Source: Variovorax sp. | Lineage (GTDB): Bacteria; Pseudomonadota; Gammaproteobacteria; Burkholderiales; Burkholderiaceae_C | DNA length: 64,000 nucleotides | Direction of reading: 5' to 3' | NCBI GenBank assembly: GCA_017744935.1 | Contig: JAGIAI010000013.1 | Span: 1-64,000, forward strand | Shown here: positions 9,776 to 18,392 of the stretch, in pieces | Layout of the letters: every line of letters begins with the position of its first letter | Numbering within the stretch: position 1 is the first letter of the stretch | The notes under the pieces: generated by a model | Databases searched by the model: none | What the model was told of the DNA's origin: nothing | Seen by the model: only the letters and a program-made list of their open reading frames with translations | Made by a program: the position numbers and the translations under genes

Positions 9776-11251
9776 ATGCTCCAGCGCGTCGTCCGCTCGA
9801 CCATCATCGACGCGCCTATCGAGCGTGTCTGGGCGGTGCTGCGCGATTTCAACAGCCACGATCAGTGGCATGACGTGGTCGAGCAGAGCCGCATCGAGGC
9901 GCAGGAGCGCAGCGACCAGGTCGGCTGCGTGCGCAGCTTCACGCTCCGCGATGGCAACCGGATTCGCGAGCAACTGCTGACGCTGTCGGATACCGAGCAC
10001 AAGAGCACCTATTGCATCGTCGAGGCGACCGTCCCGCTGCGGCGCTACGTCTCCACCGTCACGCTCAAGCCGGTGACGGACGGCAATCGCACCTTCTGGC
10101 ACTGGACCTCGACCTTCGCCACGCCGCCCGGCATGGAACGCGAGTTGCGCGAGATGGTGGCGCGCGATGTGTACGAGGCCGGCTTCGAGGACCTGCGTCG
10201 CCACCTGCGCCAGGGTGGCGATCTGCGTACGCCCGGTAGCGCGGCGATGCCCACCGCCCTGCCCTTACCCACTCGCCGGATCGCGGTGGAGCGCTATGGC
10301 GGCCCCGAGGTATTGCGACCGCAGACCGCCGACGCGGCGGCGCCACGGGCTGGCGAAGTGCGGATCCAGCACCGCGCGATCGGCGTGAACTTCCTCGACG
10401 TCTATCTGCGACGTGGATGGATTCCATCGCTGATGCCGGTCTCGCCCGCATCGCCGGGCGTGCCCGGCATGGAGGCGGCAGGCAGCGTGCTCGATGTCGG
10501 GGCGCAAGTCACCGGCGTGCTTCCGGGCGATCGCGTCGCCTACCTCGGCCCGATGCCGGGCGCGTACTGCGGCGTGCGCAGCGTGCCGGCCGAGTGGGTG
10601 GTGCGCCTGCCGGCGGCGGTCGAGGACGCGACGGCTGCCGCGCTGCTGCTCAAGGGCATCACGGCCGACTACCTGCTGCGCGACCTGGGCCGCGTGCAAC
10701 GCGGCACGCGGCTGCTGGTGCATGCGGCGGCCGGCGGCGTGGGCCTGCTCGTCTGCGCGTGGGCGCGACGGCTGGGCGCGACCGTGATCGGCACCGTATC
10801 GAGCGAAGAGAAAGCCCGTGTCGCTCGCGAGCACGGCTGCGAGCATGTGATCGTCACGCGCGACTACCGCTTTGCCGATGCAGTGCAGCGCGTGTGCGGC
10901 GGCGCGGATGTGGTGATCGACGGCCTCGGCGATGCTGCCCGCGAAGAAAACCTCGCCGCCCTTGCGCGGCGTGGCCACTGGATCAGCCTCGGGCAAGCCA
11001 GCGGCCCGCTCTCGCCATTGCCGCCGGACGCGCTGGTCGCGAAATCACTGAGCTTTTCGCGGCCGGTCGTCTTCGACTACACCGCCACGAACGAACAGCT
11101 TGCTCAACGCGCGCAACGCGTGTGGGACGCACTGGCCGACGGCTCGATCCGGCAACCGCCGATCGAACGCTTCGGCCTCGAAGCCGCTGCCGATGCCCAT
11201 GCCCGGCTTGAATCGCGCGCCACCATCGGCGCGCTGGTGCTGGTGCCCTGA
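9776..11251 (+). CDS. Fusion protein: SRPBCC domain + NADPH:quinone oxidoreductase-like MDR domain
   Basis: This 491-residue protein has two parts. Residues about 1-148 are an SRPBCC domain very like the preceding gene product (VRSTIIDAPIERVWAVLRDFN, IREQLLTLSDTEHKSTY). Residues about 165-490 are a quinone-oxidoreductase/zeta-crystallin-type medium-chain reductase, with RYGGPEVLRPQ, GVNFLDVYLRRG and the dinucleotide-binding HAAAGGVGLLVC motif. The zinc ligands of classical alcohol dehydrogenases are not evident. The frame is continuous. A ligand-binding domain tethered to an NADPH-dependent reductase fits a step that holds and reduces a hydrophobic intermediate. The substrate is unknown. Confidence 0.88.
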   Translation: MLQRVVRSTIIDAPIERVWAVLRDFNSHDQWHDVVEQSRIEAQERSDQVGCVRSFTLRDGNRIREQLLTLSDTEHKSTYCIVEATVPLRRYVSTVTLKPVTDGNRTFWHWTSTFATPPGMERELREMVARDVYEAGFEDLRRHLRQGGDLRTPGSAAMPTALPLPTRRIAVERYGGPEVLRPQTADAAAPRAGEVRIQHRAIGVNFLDVYLRRGWIPSLMPVSPASPGVPGMEAAGSVLDVGAQVTGVLPGDRVAYLGPMPGAYCGVRSVPAEWVVRLPAAVEDATAAALLLKGITADYLLRDLGRVQRGTRLLVHAAAGGVGLLVCAWARRLGATVIGTVSSEEKARVAREHGCEHVIVTRDYRFADAVQRVCGGADVVIDGLGDAAREENLAALARRGHWISLGQASGPLSPLPPDALVAKSLSFSRPVVFDYTATNEQLAQRAQRVWDALADGSIRQPPIERFGLEAAADAHARLESRATIGALVLVP

Positions 11252-11274
11252 CCGAACCCGCAAGGAGAACACGA

Positions 11275-11652
11275 ATGATCGTCGGCATGAACCACTTCAC
11301 CGTGATCGCGGAAGACCCGAAGGCGACGCTGGACTTCTACACCGGCCTGCTCGGACTCAAGGTCGGCCACAGGCCGAACCTGGGCTTCGATGGTGCATGG
11401 CTCTACGGTGACGCGCCACAGGCGGTGCTGCACCTGTACTTCGACCGCAAACCACCGGAGCAGCGCGCGGGCGTGATCGACCACATGGCCTTTACCGCAC
11501 GAGGACTGCGCGAAGTGAAGGCGCGATTCGACGCCAGCGGCACCAAATACGACCTGCGGCAACAGGCGGGTGCCGGGACGTGGCAACTGTTCTGCTACGA
11601 CCCGAACGGCGCGAAGGTGGAGCTGGACTTCGATCCGTCAGAGACGCTGTAG
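11275..11652 (+). CDS. VOC (glyoxalase/dioxygenase fold) family protein
   Basis: This 125-residue protein has the paired beta-alpha-beta-beta-beta modules of the vicinal oxygen chelate superfamily: MNHFTVIAEDPKATLDFYTG at the start and IDHMAFTA, FCYDPNGAKVELDF later. Candidate metal ligands are His7, His64 of the DHMAF strand and Glu118 of the VELDF strand. It ends the forward operon, starting 23 bases after the reductase gene behind an AAGGAGAA site. VOC enzymes include glyoxalases, dioxygenases and epimerases; which one applies here cannot be decided. Confidence 0.85.
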   Translation: MIVGMNHFTVIAEDPKATLDFYTGLLGLKVGHRPNLGFDGAWLYGDAPQAVLHLYFDRKPPEQRAGVIDHMAFTARGLREVKARFDASGTKYDLRQQAGAGTWQLFCYDPNGAKVELDFDPSETL

Positions 11653-11657
11653 GTCGC

Positions 11658-12632
11658 TCACTCTGGTTTGATCGCCGCGGCGCGCACGATCCGCCCATTG
11701 CTCTCGAACTCGCTCGCGATCTCCGCCGCGAAGTCCTCGGCGCGCCCACCGGTCGGCACGTTGTCCGACTGCTTCAGCCTCTCGCGAAGATCAGGACTCG
11801 CGAGCGCCTTGTTGATCTCGACGTTGTATTTCTCGATCAGGATCGGCGATGTTCCCGCAGGCGCGAAGACACCGAAGAGCGAGGTCTGGTTGGCGGCGGC
11901 GTAGCCCAGTTCGGCCAGCGTCGGCACCTTCGGCAGGCTTTCGAGGCGCGTCGGCGCAGCCACCGCCAGCGGGCGCAGCTTGCCCGTCTGGATCTGAGAC
12001 GCAACCGATGGGCCGGCATTGGTCGACAGGATCTCGAACTGCCCGCCGACGGCGTCGGTCAACTGCTGCCCACCGCCCTTGTAAGGGATGTGCGTGATGT
12101 CGACCTTCGCCACGGCGCGCACCTGTTCGAGCACGATATGACCAAGCGAAGCCTGCCCGGACGTGGCCCACCGGATCGCACCCGGTCGCGCGCGCGCATC
12201 GTCGATCAGCGACTTGAAGTCGCGCGTCCCGGTGGCCGGCGTCGCGAGCAACAGCACCGGCGAATACATCACGCTCACCACAGGCGCGATGTCCTTCATC
12301 GGATCGAAGGGGGACTTCACGAGATGGGGATTGAGCACCAGCGGGCTGATCGACGAGAAGCCCAGCGTCGTGCCATCGGGCGCGGCCTTGGCGACCGCGT
12401 CCATGCCGATGGTGCCGCTCGCGCCGGCCTTGTTCTCGACGATGAAGGTCACGCCGAGTTGCGCCGAGAGCTTGTCGGCCAAGGCGCGTGCGACGACGTC
12501 ACTGACCCCACCCGAAGGGTAGGCCACGATGAGGCGAACGGTCTTCGGCACGGCCTGGGCGTGCACAAGTGCGGTGATGAATGAAAGACCGAGCCCCGCC
12601 ACGAGTGCGCGCCGGTGTTTGTTCAAGGACAT
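11658..12632 (-). CDS. Tripartite tricarboxylate transporter (Bug/TctC) substrate-binding protein
   Basis: This is a 324-residue periplasmic protein with a signal peptide ending near ALVHAQA and the Bug-family opening VRLIVAYPSGGVSDVVARAL, followed by IVENKAGASGTIGMDAVAK. Bug proteins bind carboxylates or related small organics; most in Burkholderiales are orphans without TctAB membrane genes, and none are found here. The ATG at 12632 gives a good signal peptide, and the long upstream extension of this frame runs into xerD and is rejected. It lies 26 bases downstream of xerD on the same strand and converges on the long forward operon. Confidence 0.92.
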   Translation of the reverse strand: MSLNKHRRALVAGLGLSFITALVHAQAVPKTVRLIVAYPSGGVSDVVARALADKLSAQLGVTFIVENKAGASGTIGMDAVAKAAPDGTTLGFSSISPLVLNPHLVKSPFDPMKDIAPVVSVMYSPVLLLATPATGTRDFKSLIDDARARPGAIRWATSGQASLGHIVLEQVRAVAKVDITHIPYKGGGQQLTDAVGGQFEILSTNAGPSVASQIQTGKLRPLAVAAPTRLESLPKVPTLAELGYAAANQTSLFGVFAPAGTSPILIEKYNVEINKALASPDLRERLKQSDNVPTGGRAEDFAAEIASEFESNGRIVRAAAIKPE

Positions 12633-12658
12633 GAAAACAACTCCAAAGGGAAAAGAGA

Positions 12659-13561
12659 TCAGCCGCGCGGATGATGGTGCGCATGGAGCTGCTTGAGCCG
12701 TTCGCGCGCGACGTGTGTGTAGATGGTGGTCGTGGAAATGTCCGCGTGGCCCAGCAGCAATTGCACCGCGCGAAGGTCCGCGCCGTGGTTGAGCAGATGC
12801 GTCGCGAACGCATGCCGCAGCGTATGAGGCGACAGCGGAACGTGGATGCCCGCAGCTTGTGCCTGCTTCTTGACGATCACCCAGAACATCGCGCGCGTCA
12901 TGCCCGCGCCGCGATGGGTCACGAAAAGGTCCTGCGTCTGCTGGCCGTCGAGGATCGCGGGGCGCGATTCGTGCATGTAGCGCTCGATCCAGCGCCGCGC
13001 CTCGCCGCCGAAGGGCACCAGCCGTTCCTTGCTGCCCTTGCCGAGCACGCGCAGCACGCCGTCGTTGAGGCTCATCTCGAAGACCTTGAGCGCGACCAGT
13101 TCGCTCACGCGCAGGCCGCTCGCGTACATCAGTTCGAGCATCGCGCGATCGCGCAGGCCGAGCGGCGTTTCGACGTCCGGCGCGCCGAGCAGGTCGTCCA
13201 CCTGCTTCTCGGAAAGCGTCTTGATCGCACGCGGCATCTGCCGCGCCGGCATCAGCCTCAGGCTCGGGTCGGCCGGGATGCGGTGCTCGCGCAGCGCCCA
13301 GCGGTAGTACCGCTTGAACACGGTCAGCCGCCGGTTGGCGGAGGTCGCCTTGCCCTTGTCGGACAGCCGCACGCCCATGTAGGCCTGCAGGTCGGTCTCC
13401 TGCGCGCCATCCAGCGCCTTGGCGCGCTCGGTCGCGAGCCATTTCGAGAACAGCTCCAGATCGCGGCGGTACGCGGCGAGCGTGTTCCTGGAGAGTCCGT
13501 CCTCCAGCCAGAGGGCGTCGATGAATTCGTCGATTTCAGTGGATTCGGTGACCGCGGTCAT
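12659..13561 (-). CDS. xerD: Site-specific tyrosine recombinase XerD
   Basis: This 300-residue protein has the normal length for XerD. It has an N-terminal SAM-like core-binding domain (about 10-95) and a catalytic domain with Arg151 (SGLRVSE), Lys175 (GKGSKER), His246 and Arg249 (SPHTLRHAFATHLL), His272 (LLGHADISTT) and nucleophile Tyr281. XerD acts with XerC at dif to resolve chromosome dimers. The start is the ATG at 13561; an in-frame TTG three codons upstream is less likely. It diverges from the chloride-channel gene. Nothing around it (no attachment repeats, no phage genes) suggests a mobile-element integrase. Confidence 0.95.
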   Translation of the reverse strand: MTAVTESTEIDEFIDALWLEDGLSRNTLAAYRRDLELFSKWLATERAKALDGAQETDLQAYMGVRLSDKGKATSANRRLTVFKRYYRWALREHRIPADPSLRLMPARQMPRAIKTLSEKQVDDLLGAPDVETPLGLRDRAMLELMYASGLRVSELVALKVFEMSLNDGVLRVLGKGSKERLVPFGGEARRWIERYMHESRPAILDGQQTQDLFVTHRGAGMTRAMFWVIVKKQAQAAGIHVPLSPHTLRHAFATHLLNHGADLRAVQLLLGHADISTTTIYTHVARERLKQLHAHHHPRG

Positions 13562-13613
13562 GCGGGGCAAGATAGCAAAAAACGAAACGCATGATGCTTA
13601 CACTGGCCGCTTC

Positions 13614-14984
13614 ATGAATCGCGAGCCTGATTTTCTTGAGCACCTGCGCGCCGAATTGTCGGGCGGCCGCGTGTGGATCGACCGGGCGATCGTGCTTTGC
13701 TATGCCATCGCCGCCGGCCTGTTCGTGGTGGGGTTCACCTTGCTGAGCGACTGGGTCTTCGGGCAATTCAAGCACGTCTATGGCCTCTGGCCCTGGGTCG
13801 TTCTGCTGACCACGCCTGCGATCACTGCGGGCATCGTGTGGCTGACCCGGCGCTACTTTCCCGGCGCGGGTGGGTCGGGCATCCCCCAGGTCAAGGCGGC
13901 GCTGCACCCGGACCTGCCGCACGACAAGCGCTTCTTCTTCGCCTCGCTGCGCCTCACACTCGGGAAGATCGGCCTCGGCGCCGCGGGCTTCGCGGCCGGG
14001 CTGTCGATCGGGCGCGAAGGTCCCTCGGTGCAGGTCGCCGCGGGCGTGATGCAGCACGCGCGGCGCTGGCTTTCACCGGGCAGCACCATCGACGGACGGG
14101 CACTGCTGGTGGCCGGCGGCGCGGCCGGGATCGCCGCGGCGTTCAATGCACCACTTGCCGGCGTGGTCTTCGCCATCGAGGAACTGACAGGCCGGCTCGA
14201 GTCCCGCTCCAGCGGGCTGATCATCACGGCGATCGTCCTGGCGGGGCTGGTGGCCGTGTCGGTGTTTGGCAATGTGAGCTACTTCGGCGTGATCCGCATC
14301 CCGCGGCTGGGCTGGGATCTGCTCGGGCCCGGGCTGCTCGTGGCCCTGGCGAGCGGCGCCGCGGGCGGTCTCTTCGCGCGACTGATGAGTGCCTCGCTGA
14401 CCGGCGCGCCGGGGCGCTTCAACACCTTGCGGGCGCGCTATCCGGTGCGCTTCGCGGCCGGGATCGGACTGTGTGTAGCCATCATCGGGCTCGCCACGGG
14501 CGGCATCACCTTCGGCGCGGGTTCCGAAGCCGTCAAGCAGATGCTGCGGGGCCACGACGAGCTGACGCCGATCTATACCCTTCTCAAGTTCGTCGCCACC
14601 TGGCTCACGGCGTGGAGCGGCGTCCCGGGCGGCATCTTCGCGCCGTCGCTGTCGATCGGCGCGGGCATCGGCGACGCGGTGTCGGTCATCTCCAATGCCG
14701 ACCTCGCGCCGGCGCTGATTGCAATGGGCATGGCCGGCTTCCTGGCTGCCGTGACGCAAGCGCCGCTCACCGCTTTCATCATCGTCATGGAGATGGTCGA
14801 CGGCCACTCGATGGTCCTGAGCCTGATGGCCGCCGCGATGCTCGCCAGCCTGGTGTCGCGCATGATCAGCCGGCCGCTGTACGACACGCTGGCCGAATAC
14901 ATGGTCGAGCGCGCGCGAGGCGATGCCGCCTACACCCCGCCCGCGCCCCCCGGGCGCGAAGGTGCGGCCAGCGTCAGCCCGTAG
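13614..14984 (+). CDS. CLC-type chloride channel/antiporter
   Basis: This 456-residue polytopic membrane protein has the CLC selectivity motifs GSGIP (87-91), GREGP with gating Glu135 (133-137) and GGIFAPSLSIGA (339-350). Glu190, in FAIEELTG, aligns with the internal proton glutamate of E. coli ClcA (Glu203). Keeping both glutamates favours chloride/proton exchange over a passive channel. There is no C-terminal CBS pair. It diverges from xerD with about 50 bases between the starts, and its last 55 bases overlap the end of the convergent cupin gene. Confidence 0.93.
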   Translation: MNREPDFLEHLRAELSGGRVWIDRAIVLCYAIAAGLFVVGFTLLSDWVFGQFKHVYGLWPWVVLLTTPAITAGIVWLTRRYFPGAGGSGIPQVKAALHPDLPHDKRFFFASLRLTLGKIGLGAAGFAAGLSIGREGPSVQVAAGVMQHARRWLSPGSTIDGRALLVAGGAAGIAAAFNAPLAGVVFAIEELTGRLESRSSGLIITAIVLAGLVAVSVFGNVSYFGVIRIPRLGWDLLGPGLLVALASGAAGGLFARLMSASLTGAPGRFNTLRARYPVRFAAGIGLCVAIIGLATGGITFGAGSEAVKQMLRGHDELTPIYTLLKFVATWLTAWSGVPGGIFAPSLSIGAGIGDAVSVISNADLAPALIAMGMAGFLAAVTQAPLTAFIIVMEMVDGHSMVLSLMAAAMLASLVSRMISRPLYDTLAEYMVERARGDAAYTPPAPPGREGAASVSP

Positions 14985-15379
14985 CGCGACATCACCTCGA
15001 CCAACCTTGCCTTGTCAGGCGGGCCGCCGGCGTTGACCACCGTCGCGACGTCGCGGAAGTACTGCGCGCCGATGTCCGGCGTGAGCACCACGAGCGCGCG
15101 TGCCGGCTGCGATCCTGCGTTCCTGAAGCCGTGCACCGAGCCGCGCGGCGTGGACATCCATTCGCCCGGCTTCAGTTCGCGCGTGTCGGCATCGACGGAA
15201 TAGGTGATCGAGCCTTCGACGACATAGAAGAACTCCTCGTTGTCGCGATGGCTGTGCGGCGGCGGCACGTTGGCGCCCGGCGGCACCGTGAGTTCGAACA
15301 CGCCCAGGCCGCCGCTGGCCGAGCCGTCGACGAGGTAACGGATCTCGAGTTGCCCTGCGTTGATCACTTCATTGTTCAT
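14930..15379 (-). CDS. Cupin domain-containing protein
   Basis: This 149-residue single-domain cupin has motif 1 as PPPHSHRDNEEFFYVVEG and motif 2 as PRGSVHGFRN, supplying two His, a Glu and a further His for a metal. The ATG at 15379 has a GGAGAA site seven bases upstream, so the Met ten codons earlier is rejected. The 3' end overlaps the CLC gene tail-to-tail by 55 bases. It is divergent from a LysR regulator, which probably controls it. The substrate is unknown; small cupins of this type are often dioxygenase- or isomerase-like, or purely regulatory. Confidence 0.88.
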   Translation of the reverse strand: MNNEVINAGQLEIRYLVDGSASGGLGVFELTVPPGANVPPPHSHRDNEEFFYVVEGSITYSVDADTRELKPGEWMSTPRGSVHGFRNAGSQPARALVVLTPDIGAQYFRDVATVVNAGGPPDKARLVEVMSRYGLTLAAPSRPGGAGGV

Positions 15380-15420
15380 GGCGTTCTCCGGTGGTTGACG
15401 CGTGGGCACACTCTAGTTCG

Positions 15421-15449
15421 TTGCCAGTGCAAGATAAATCACCTATCTT
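15421..15449 (+). promoter_or_regulatory. Candidate sigma-70 promoter with overlapping palindromic operator, LysR/cupin intergenic region
   Basis: TTGCCA (15421-15426) and TATCTT (15444-15449) are separated by exactly 17 bases and make a good -35/-10 pair for the LysR gene. The sequence AAGATA (15431-15436), seven bases, TATCTT (15444-15449) is a perfect inverted repeat whose right arm is the -10 element. A LysR dimer bound there would block its own promoter and could control the divergent cupin gene. The motif was read directly; its function is inference. Confidence 0.5.
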
Positions 15450-15477
15450 TCAACTCATTGTTGCAGGAGCATTCCGA

Positions 15478-16392
15478 ATGAGAGAACGGTTGGCCGCGAT
15501 GAGCGTCTTCGCGCAGGTGGTGGAAGCGAAGAGTTTTTCGGCCGCGGCGAACAAGCTCGGCATCTCGAAATCGCTGGTCAGCCGCGAGGTGAGCGCGCTC
15601 GAACGCGCGCTGTCCGTCAAGCTGCTGAATCGCTCCACGCGCAAGCTGAGCCTGACCGAAGGCGGCGCAATCTTTCACGAACATTGCCTGCGCATCGTGC
15701 AGGAGGCCGAGTTTGCGGAACGGCGCGTCACGCAGACGCAAACCGAGCTGGCGGGGTTGGTTCGCGTGACCTGCGTGCAGGCCTTCGCGCTTCGACACCT
15801 GATGCCCGCACTCGCAGAATTCCAGGCGCGGTATCCGGAAATTCGCATCAAGCTTTCATGCAGCAACCGCACGGTCGACCTCGGCAAGGAAGGCTTCGAC
15901 ATCGGCATCCGAATGTCGCACGCGCCCGATCCGGAACTGGTGGCGCGCAAGCTCGCGGTCAATCGCAAGGTGCTGTGCGCCGCGCCGGCCTACCTCGCCC
16001 GACGCGGGACACCGGCCAGCATCGACGAGTTGGCCGCACACGACGGCGTACTCTTTCCGCCACTCACCATCAAGGGTGCCTGGGCGTTCCGCCGCGACGG
16101 GCGCACGCACTCGGTGCCCGTCTCGGCGCGCTTCGAAACTGACGACATGGACGCGGTGCATGCGGCGCTGGCAGCAGGCCTCGGCGTGGGCCTGCTGCCG
16201 GTGTACATCGCGGCAGCGGATCTGCGGCTCGGACGGCTGGTGCCGTTGCTGCGCGACTTCCAGGTGTTGCCCGACATCGGCATCTACCTCGTGTTCCTGC
16301 CCAATCGAACGCTGCCCCTTCGGGTGCGCACGCTCATCGACTTCCTGGTGCATCGGTTCGAACCCACGCCGCCGTGGGAGGTGGGTTGGTAG
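15478..16392 (+). CDS. LysR family transcriptional regulator
   Basis: This 304-residue protein has an N-terminal winged helix (about residues 4-63), with SFSAAANKLGISKSLVSREV as the helix-turn-helix and LNRSTRKLSLTEGG closing it. A PBP2-like effector domain (about 90-295) follows. The start at 15478 follows a CAGGAGC site; the longer form starting at 15391 would run through the promoter and is rejected. It diverges from the cupin gene with a palindrome between them, the standard LysR arrangement. The effector is unknown. Confidence 0.92.
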   Translation: MRERLAAMSVFAQVVEAKSFSAAANKLGISKSLVSREVSALERALSVKLLNRSTRKLSLTEGGAIFHEHCLRIVQEAEFAERRVTQTQTELAGLVRVTCVQAFALRHLMPALAEFQARYPEIRIKLSCSNRTVDLGKEGFDIGIRMSHAPDPELVARKLAVNRKVLCAAPAYLARRGTPASIDELAAHDGVLFPPLTIKGAWAFRRDGRTHSVPVSARFETDDMDAVHAALAAGLGVGLLPVYIAAADLRLGRLVPLLRDFQVLPDIGIYLVFLPNRTLPLRVRTLIDFLVHRFEPTPPWEVGW

Positions 16393-16422
16393 TCCGAAAG
16401 CGCACCGGTGTAGCCTCGCGGC

Positions 16423-17643
16423 ATGGATTCCCTCATCGCCGCTTCTGCCCGGGCGCTCGCCACCGGTGATCCGCTCGGCGCGCTCAAGCGGGTTGCGCTG
16501 CGCGACGATCCGCCCGCGCTGGCGCTGCGCGGAATCGCCATGGCCCAACTCGGCGAGCACCCGCGTGCGCGCGAGTTGCTGCGACGCGCGGCACGCGGCT
16601 TCGGCGCACACGAGGAACTGGCGCGCGCCCGCTGCGTCGTCGCCGAAGCGGAAGTCGCGCTCGCGATGCGCGATCTCGGCGGCTCGCCACGTGCGCTCAT
16701 GGCGGCATCGGCCACGCTCGAAGCGCGTGCCGATCGCGCGAATGCGCTGCAGGCGCGGCTGATCGCGGCGCGCCGGCTTCTGCTGCTGGGCCGGCTCTAC
16801 GAGGCCGAGTCCGCGCTGTCGCAGCTCGATGCGCGCGGCCTGCCGCCGTTGTCGGCGGCCATTGCCGAGCTGATCGGCGCGGAGCTTGCGCTTCGCTCGT
16901 TACGCATCGATGCGGCACGTGCAGCGCTCGGCCGGGCGCAGGAGGTCGCCCAGCGCAGCGGCGTACCGGCGCTCATGGCCGAAGTGGCGGAGGCACGCGC
17001 TGCGCTCGATCGCCCGGCCGCGCGGCGCCGGTCCGGGGGCAGCGAACAGGCGCTGCGCCTTGACGAAGTCGCCGCGATCGTCGGCGCCGGTGCGCTGGTA
17101 GTGGACGCTTGCCGCCACGGCATCCGCATGGACAACACCTGGCTGCCGCTCGCACGGCGTCCGGTGTTGTTCGCGCTGGCCCAGGCGCTGGCCGAAGCGT
17201 GGCCGGGCGACGTCGATCGCGATGCACTGATTGCGACCGCGTTTCGCATGCGCGAGCCCGACGAGACGCATCGTGCGCGCCTGCGGGTCGAGATCGGGCG
17301 GCTGCGCGCGCTGGTCAAGCCGATGGCGGATGTCGAAGCCACCGCCCCGGGCTTCGTGCTCAAGCCTCGCCATGCGCGCGAAGTCGTGCTGCTCGCGCCG
17401 CCGATCGACGGCGAGCAGGCGTCGCTCGTGGCCCTGTTGTCGGATGGCGCGGCATGGTCCACCTCCGGCATCGCGCTGGCGCTGGGTGCGAGCCAGCGCA
17501 CGGTGCAGCGTGCGCTGGTCGAACTGGAGGCCACGGGGCGCGTGCGGTCCATCGGCCGGACGCGGTCGCAGCGCTGGCTCGCGCCGCCGCTGGCCGGATT
17601 CACGACGATCTTGTTACTCCCCGCTTCGCTGCCGTTTGAATAG
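16423..17643 (+). CDS. HTH-domain regulator with TPR-like N-terminal region
   Basis: This is a 406-residue soluble protein. Residues about 1-195 are Ala/Leu/Arg-rich repeated helices that look like a TPR or similar solenoid. Residues about 210-310 resemble the winged-helix OmpR/BTAD-like DNA-binding module, and a second small helix-turn-helix lies at about 345-385 (ALALGASQRTVQRALVELEA). No receiver or sensor domain is visible. It lies 30 bases after the LysR gene and 45 bases before a beta-propeller gene and a DUF899 gene on the same strand, so it may regulate those. I do not recognise a named family member. Confidence 0.7.
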   Translation: MDSLIAASARALATGDPLGALKRVALRDDPPALALRGIAMAQLGEHPRARELLRRAARGFGAHEELARARCVVAEAEVALAMRDLGGSPRALMAASATLEARADRANALQARLIAARRLLLLGRLYEAESALSQLDARGLPPLSAAIAELIGAELALRSLRIDAARAALGRAQEVAQRSGVPALMAEVAEARAALDRPAARRRSGGSEQALRLDEVAAIVGAGALVVDACRHGIRMDNTWLPLARRPVLFALAQALAEAWPGDVDRDALIATAFRMREPDETHRARLRVEIGRLRALVKPMADVEATAPGFVLKPRHAREVVLLAPPIDGEQASLVALLSDGAAWSTSGIALALGASQRTVQRALVELEATGRVRSIGRTRSQRWLAPPLAGFTTILLLPASLPFE

Positions 17644-17688
17644 AGTGCTCCCAACGGCGTCGCTTCCGGCGCCCGACAGGAGCCCTTG

Positions 17689-18363
17689 ATGAGCAGCAAG
17701 ACGAACAATGACAGCACCGGACCGATTGCGCGTGCGGCGGAGATCGTGCGCGAATACGGCCCCTTCGCGGGTGCCGACAACGTGCATGGCGTGACCCACG
17801 ACGGCGAGCGCGTGTGGGCCGCCACCGGGCCGCGGCTGGTCGCCTTCGATCCCGGGAGCGGCGACACCACCCGCACGCTCGACCATCCGTGCGATGCAGG
17901 CACCGCCTTCGACGGCAGGCACCTCTACCAGATCGCCGAATCGCGCATCGACAAGATCGATCCGGTCACGGGCAAGACGCTGTCGTCGATTCCCGCGCCG
18001 GGCAACGGCTACGACTCCGGCCTCACATGGGCCGAAGGCAGCCTGTGGGTTGGGCAATATCGCGACCGCAAGATCCACCAGATCGATCCCGAGACCGGGA
18101 AGATCACGCGCACCATCGAATCCAACCGCTTCGTCACTGGCGTGACCTGGGTCGACGGCGAGCTCTGGCACGGCACCTGGGAAGACGAGGAAAGCGAGCT
18201 GCGCCGCGTCGACCCGGAGAGCGGCGCGGTACTCGAACGGCTCGAAATGCCGCACGGCATCGGCGTCAGCGGGCTCGAGTCCGATGGCGATGGACTCTTC
18301 TACTGCGGCGGTGGAACGAGCGGCAAGGTCCGCGTCGTCCGGCGCCCGAAGACGGCCGGCTGA
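17689..18363 (+). CDS. Beta-propeller protein, glutamine cyclotransferase/SMP-30-like
   Basis: This 224-residue protein contains about five repeats of a propeller-blade pattern: GERVWAATGPRLVAFDPGSG, DGRHLYQIAESRIDKIDPVTG, EGSLWVGQYRDRKIHQIDPE and DGELWHGTWEDEES. There is no signal peptide, so it is probably cytoplasmic. The blade sequence resembles glutaminyl cyclotransferase-like and SMP-30-like propellers, but no cyclase catalytic residues can be assigned. It sits 29 bases upstream of a DUF899 gene, a pairing that suggests a joint role. Function not known. Confidence 0.75.
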   Translation: MSSKTNNDSTGPIARAAEIVREYGPFAGADNVHGVTHDGERVWAATGPRLVAFDPGSGDTTRTLDHPCDAGTAFDGRHLYQIAESRIDKIDPVTGKTLSSIPAPGNGYDSGLTWAEGSLWVGQYRDRKIHQIDPETGKITRTIESNRFVTGVTWVDGELWHGTWEDEESELRRVDPESGAVLERLEMPHGIGVSGLESDGDGLFYCGGGTSGKVRVVRRPKTAG

Positions 18364-18392
18364 ACACACCCCATCGAACGAAGGAGCACACC

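Noticed and set aside
12659..13561. Tyrosine recombinase read as a phage or island integrase
   Set aside because: Length, motif spacing and lack of attachment repeats or phage genes fit housekeeping XerD.
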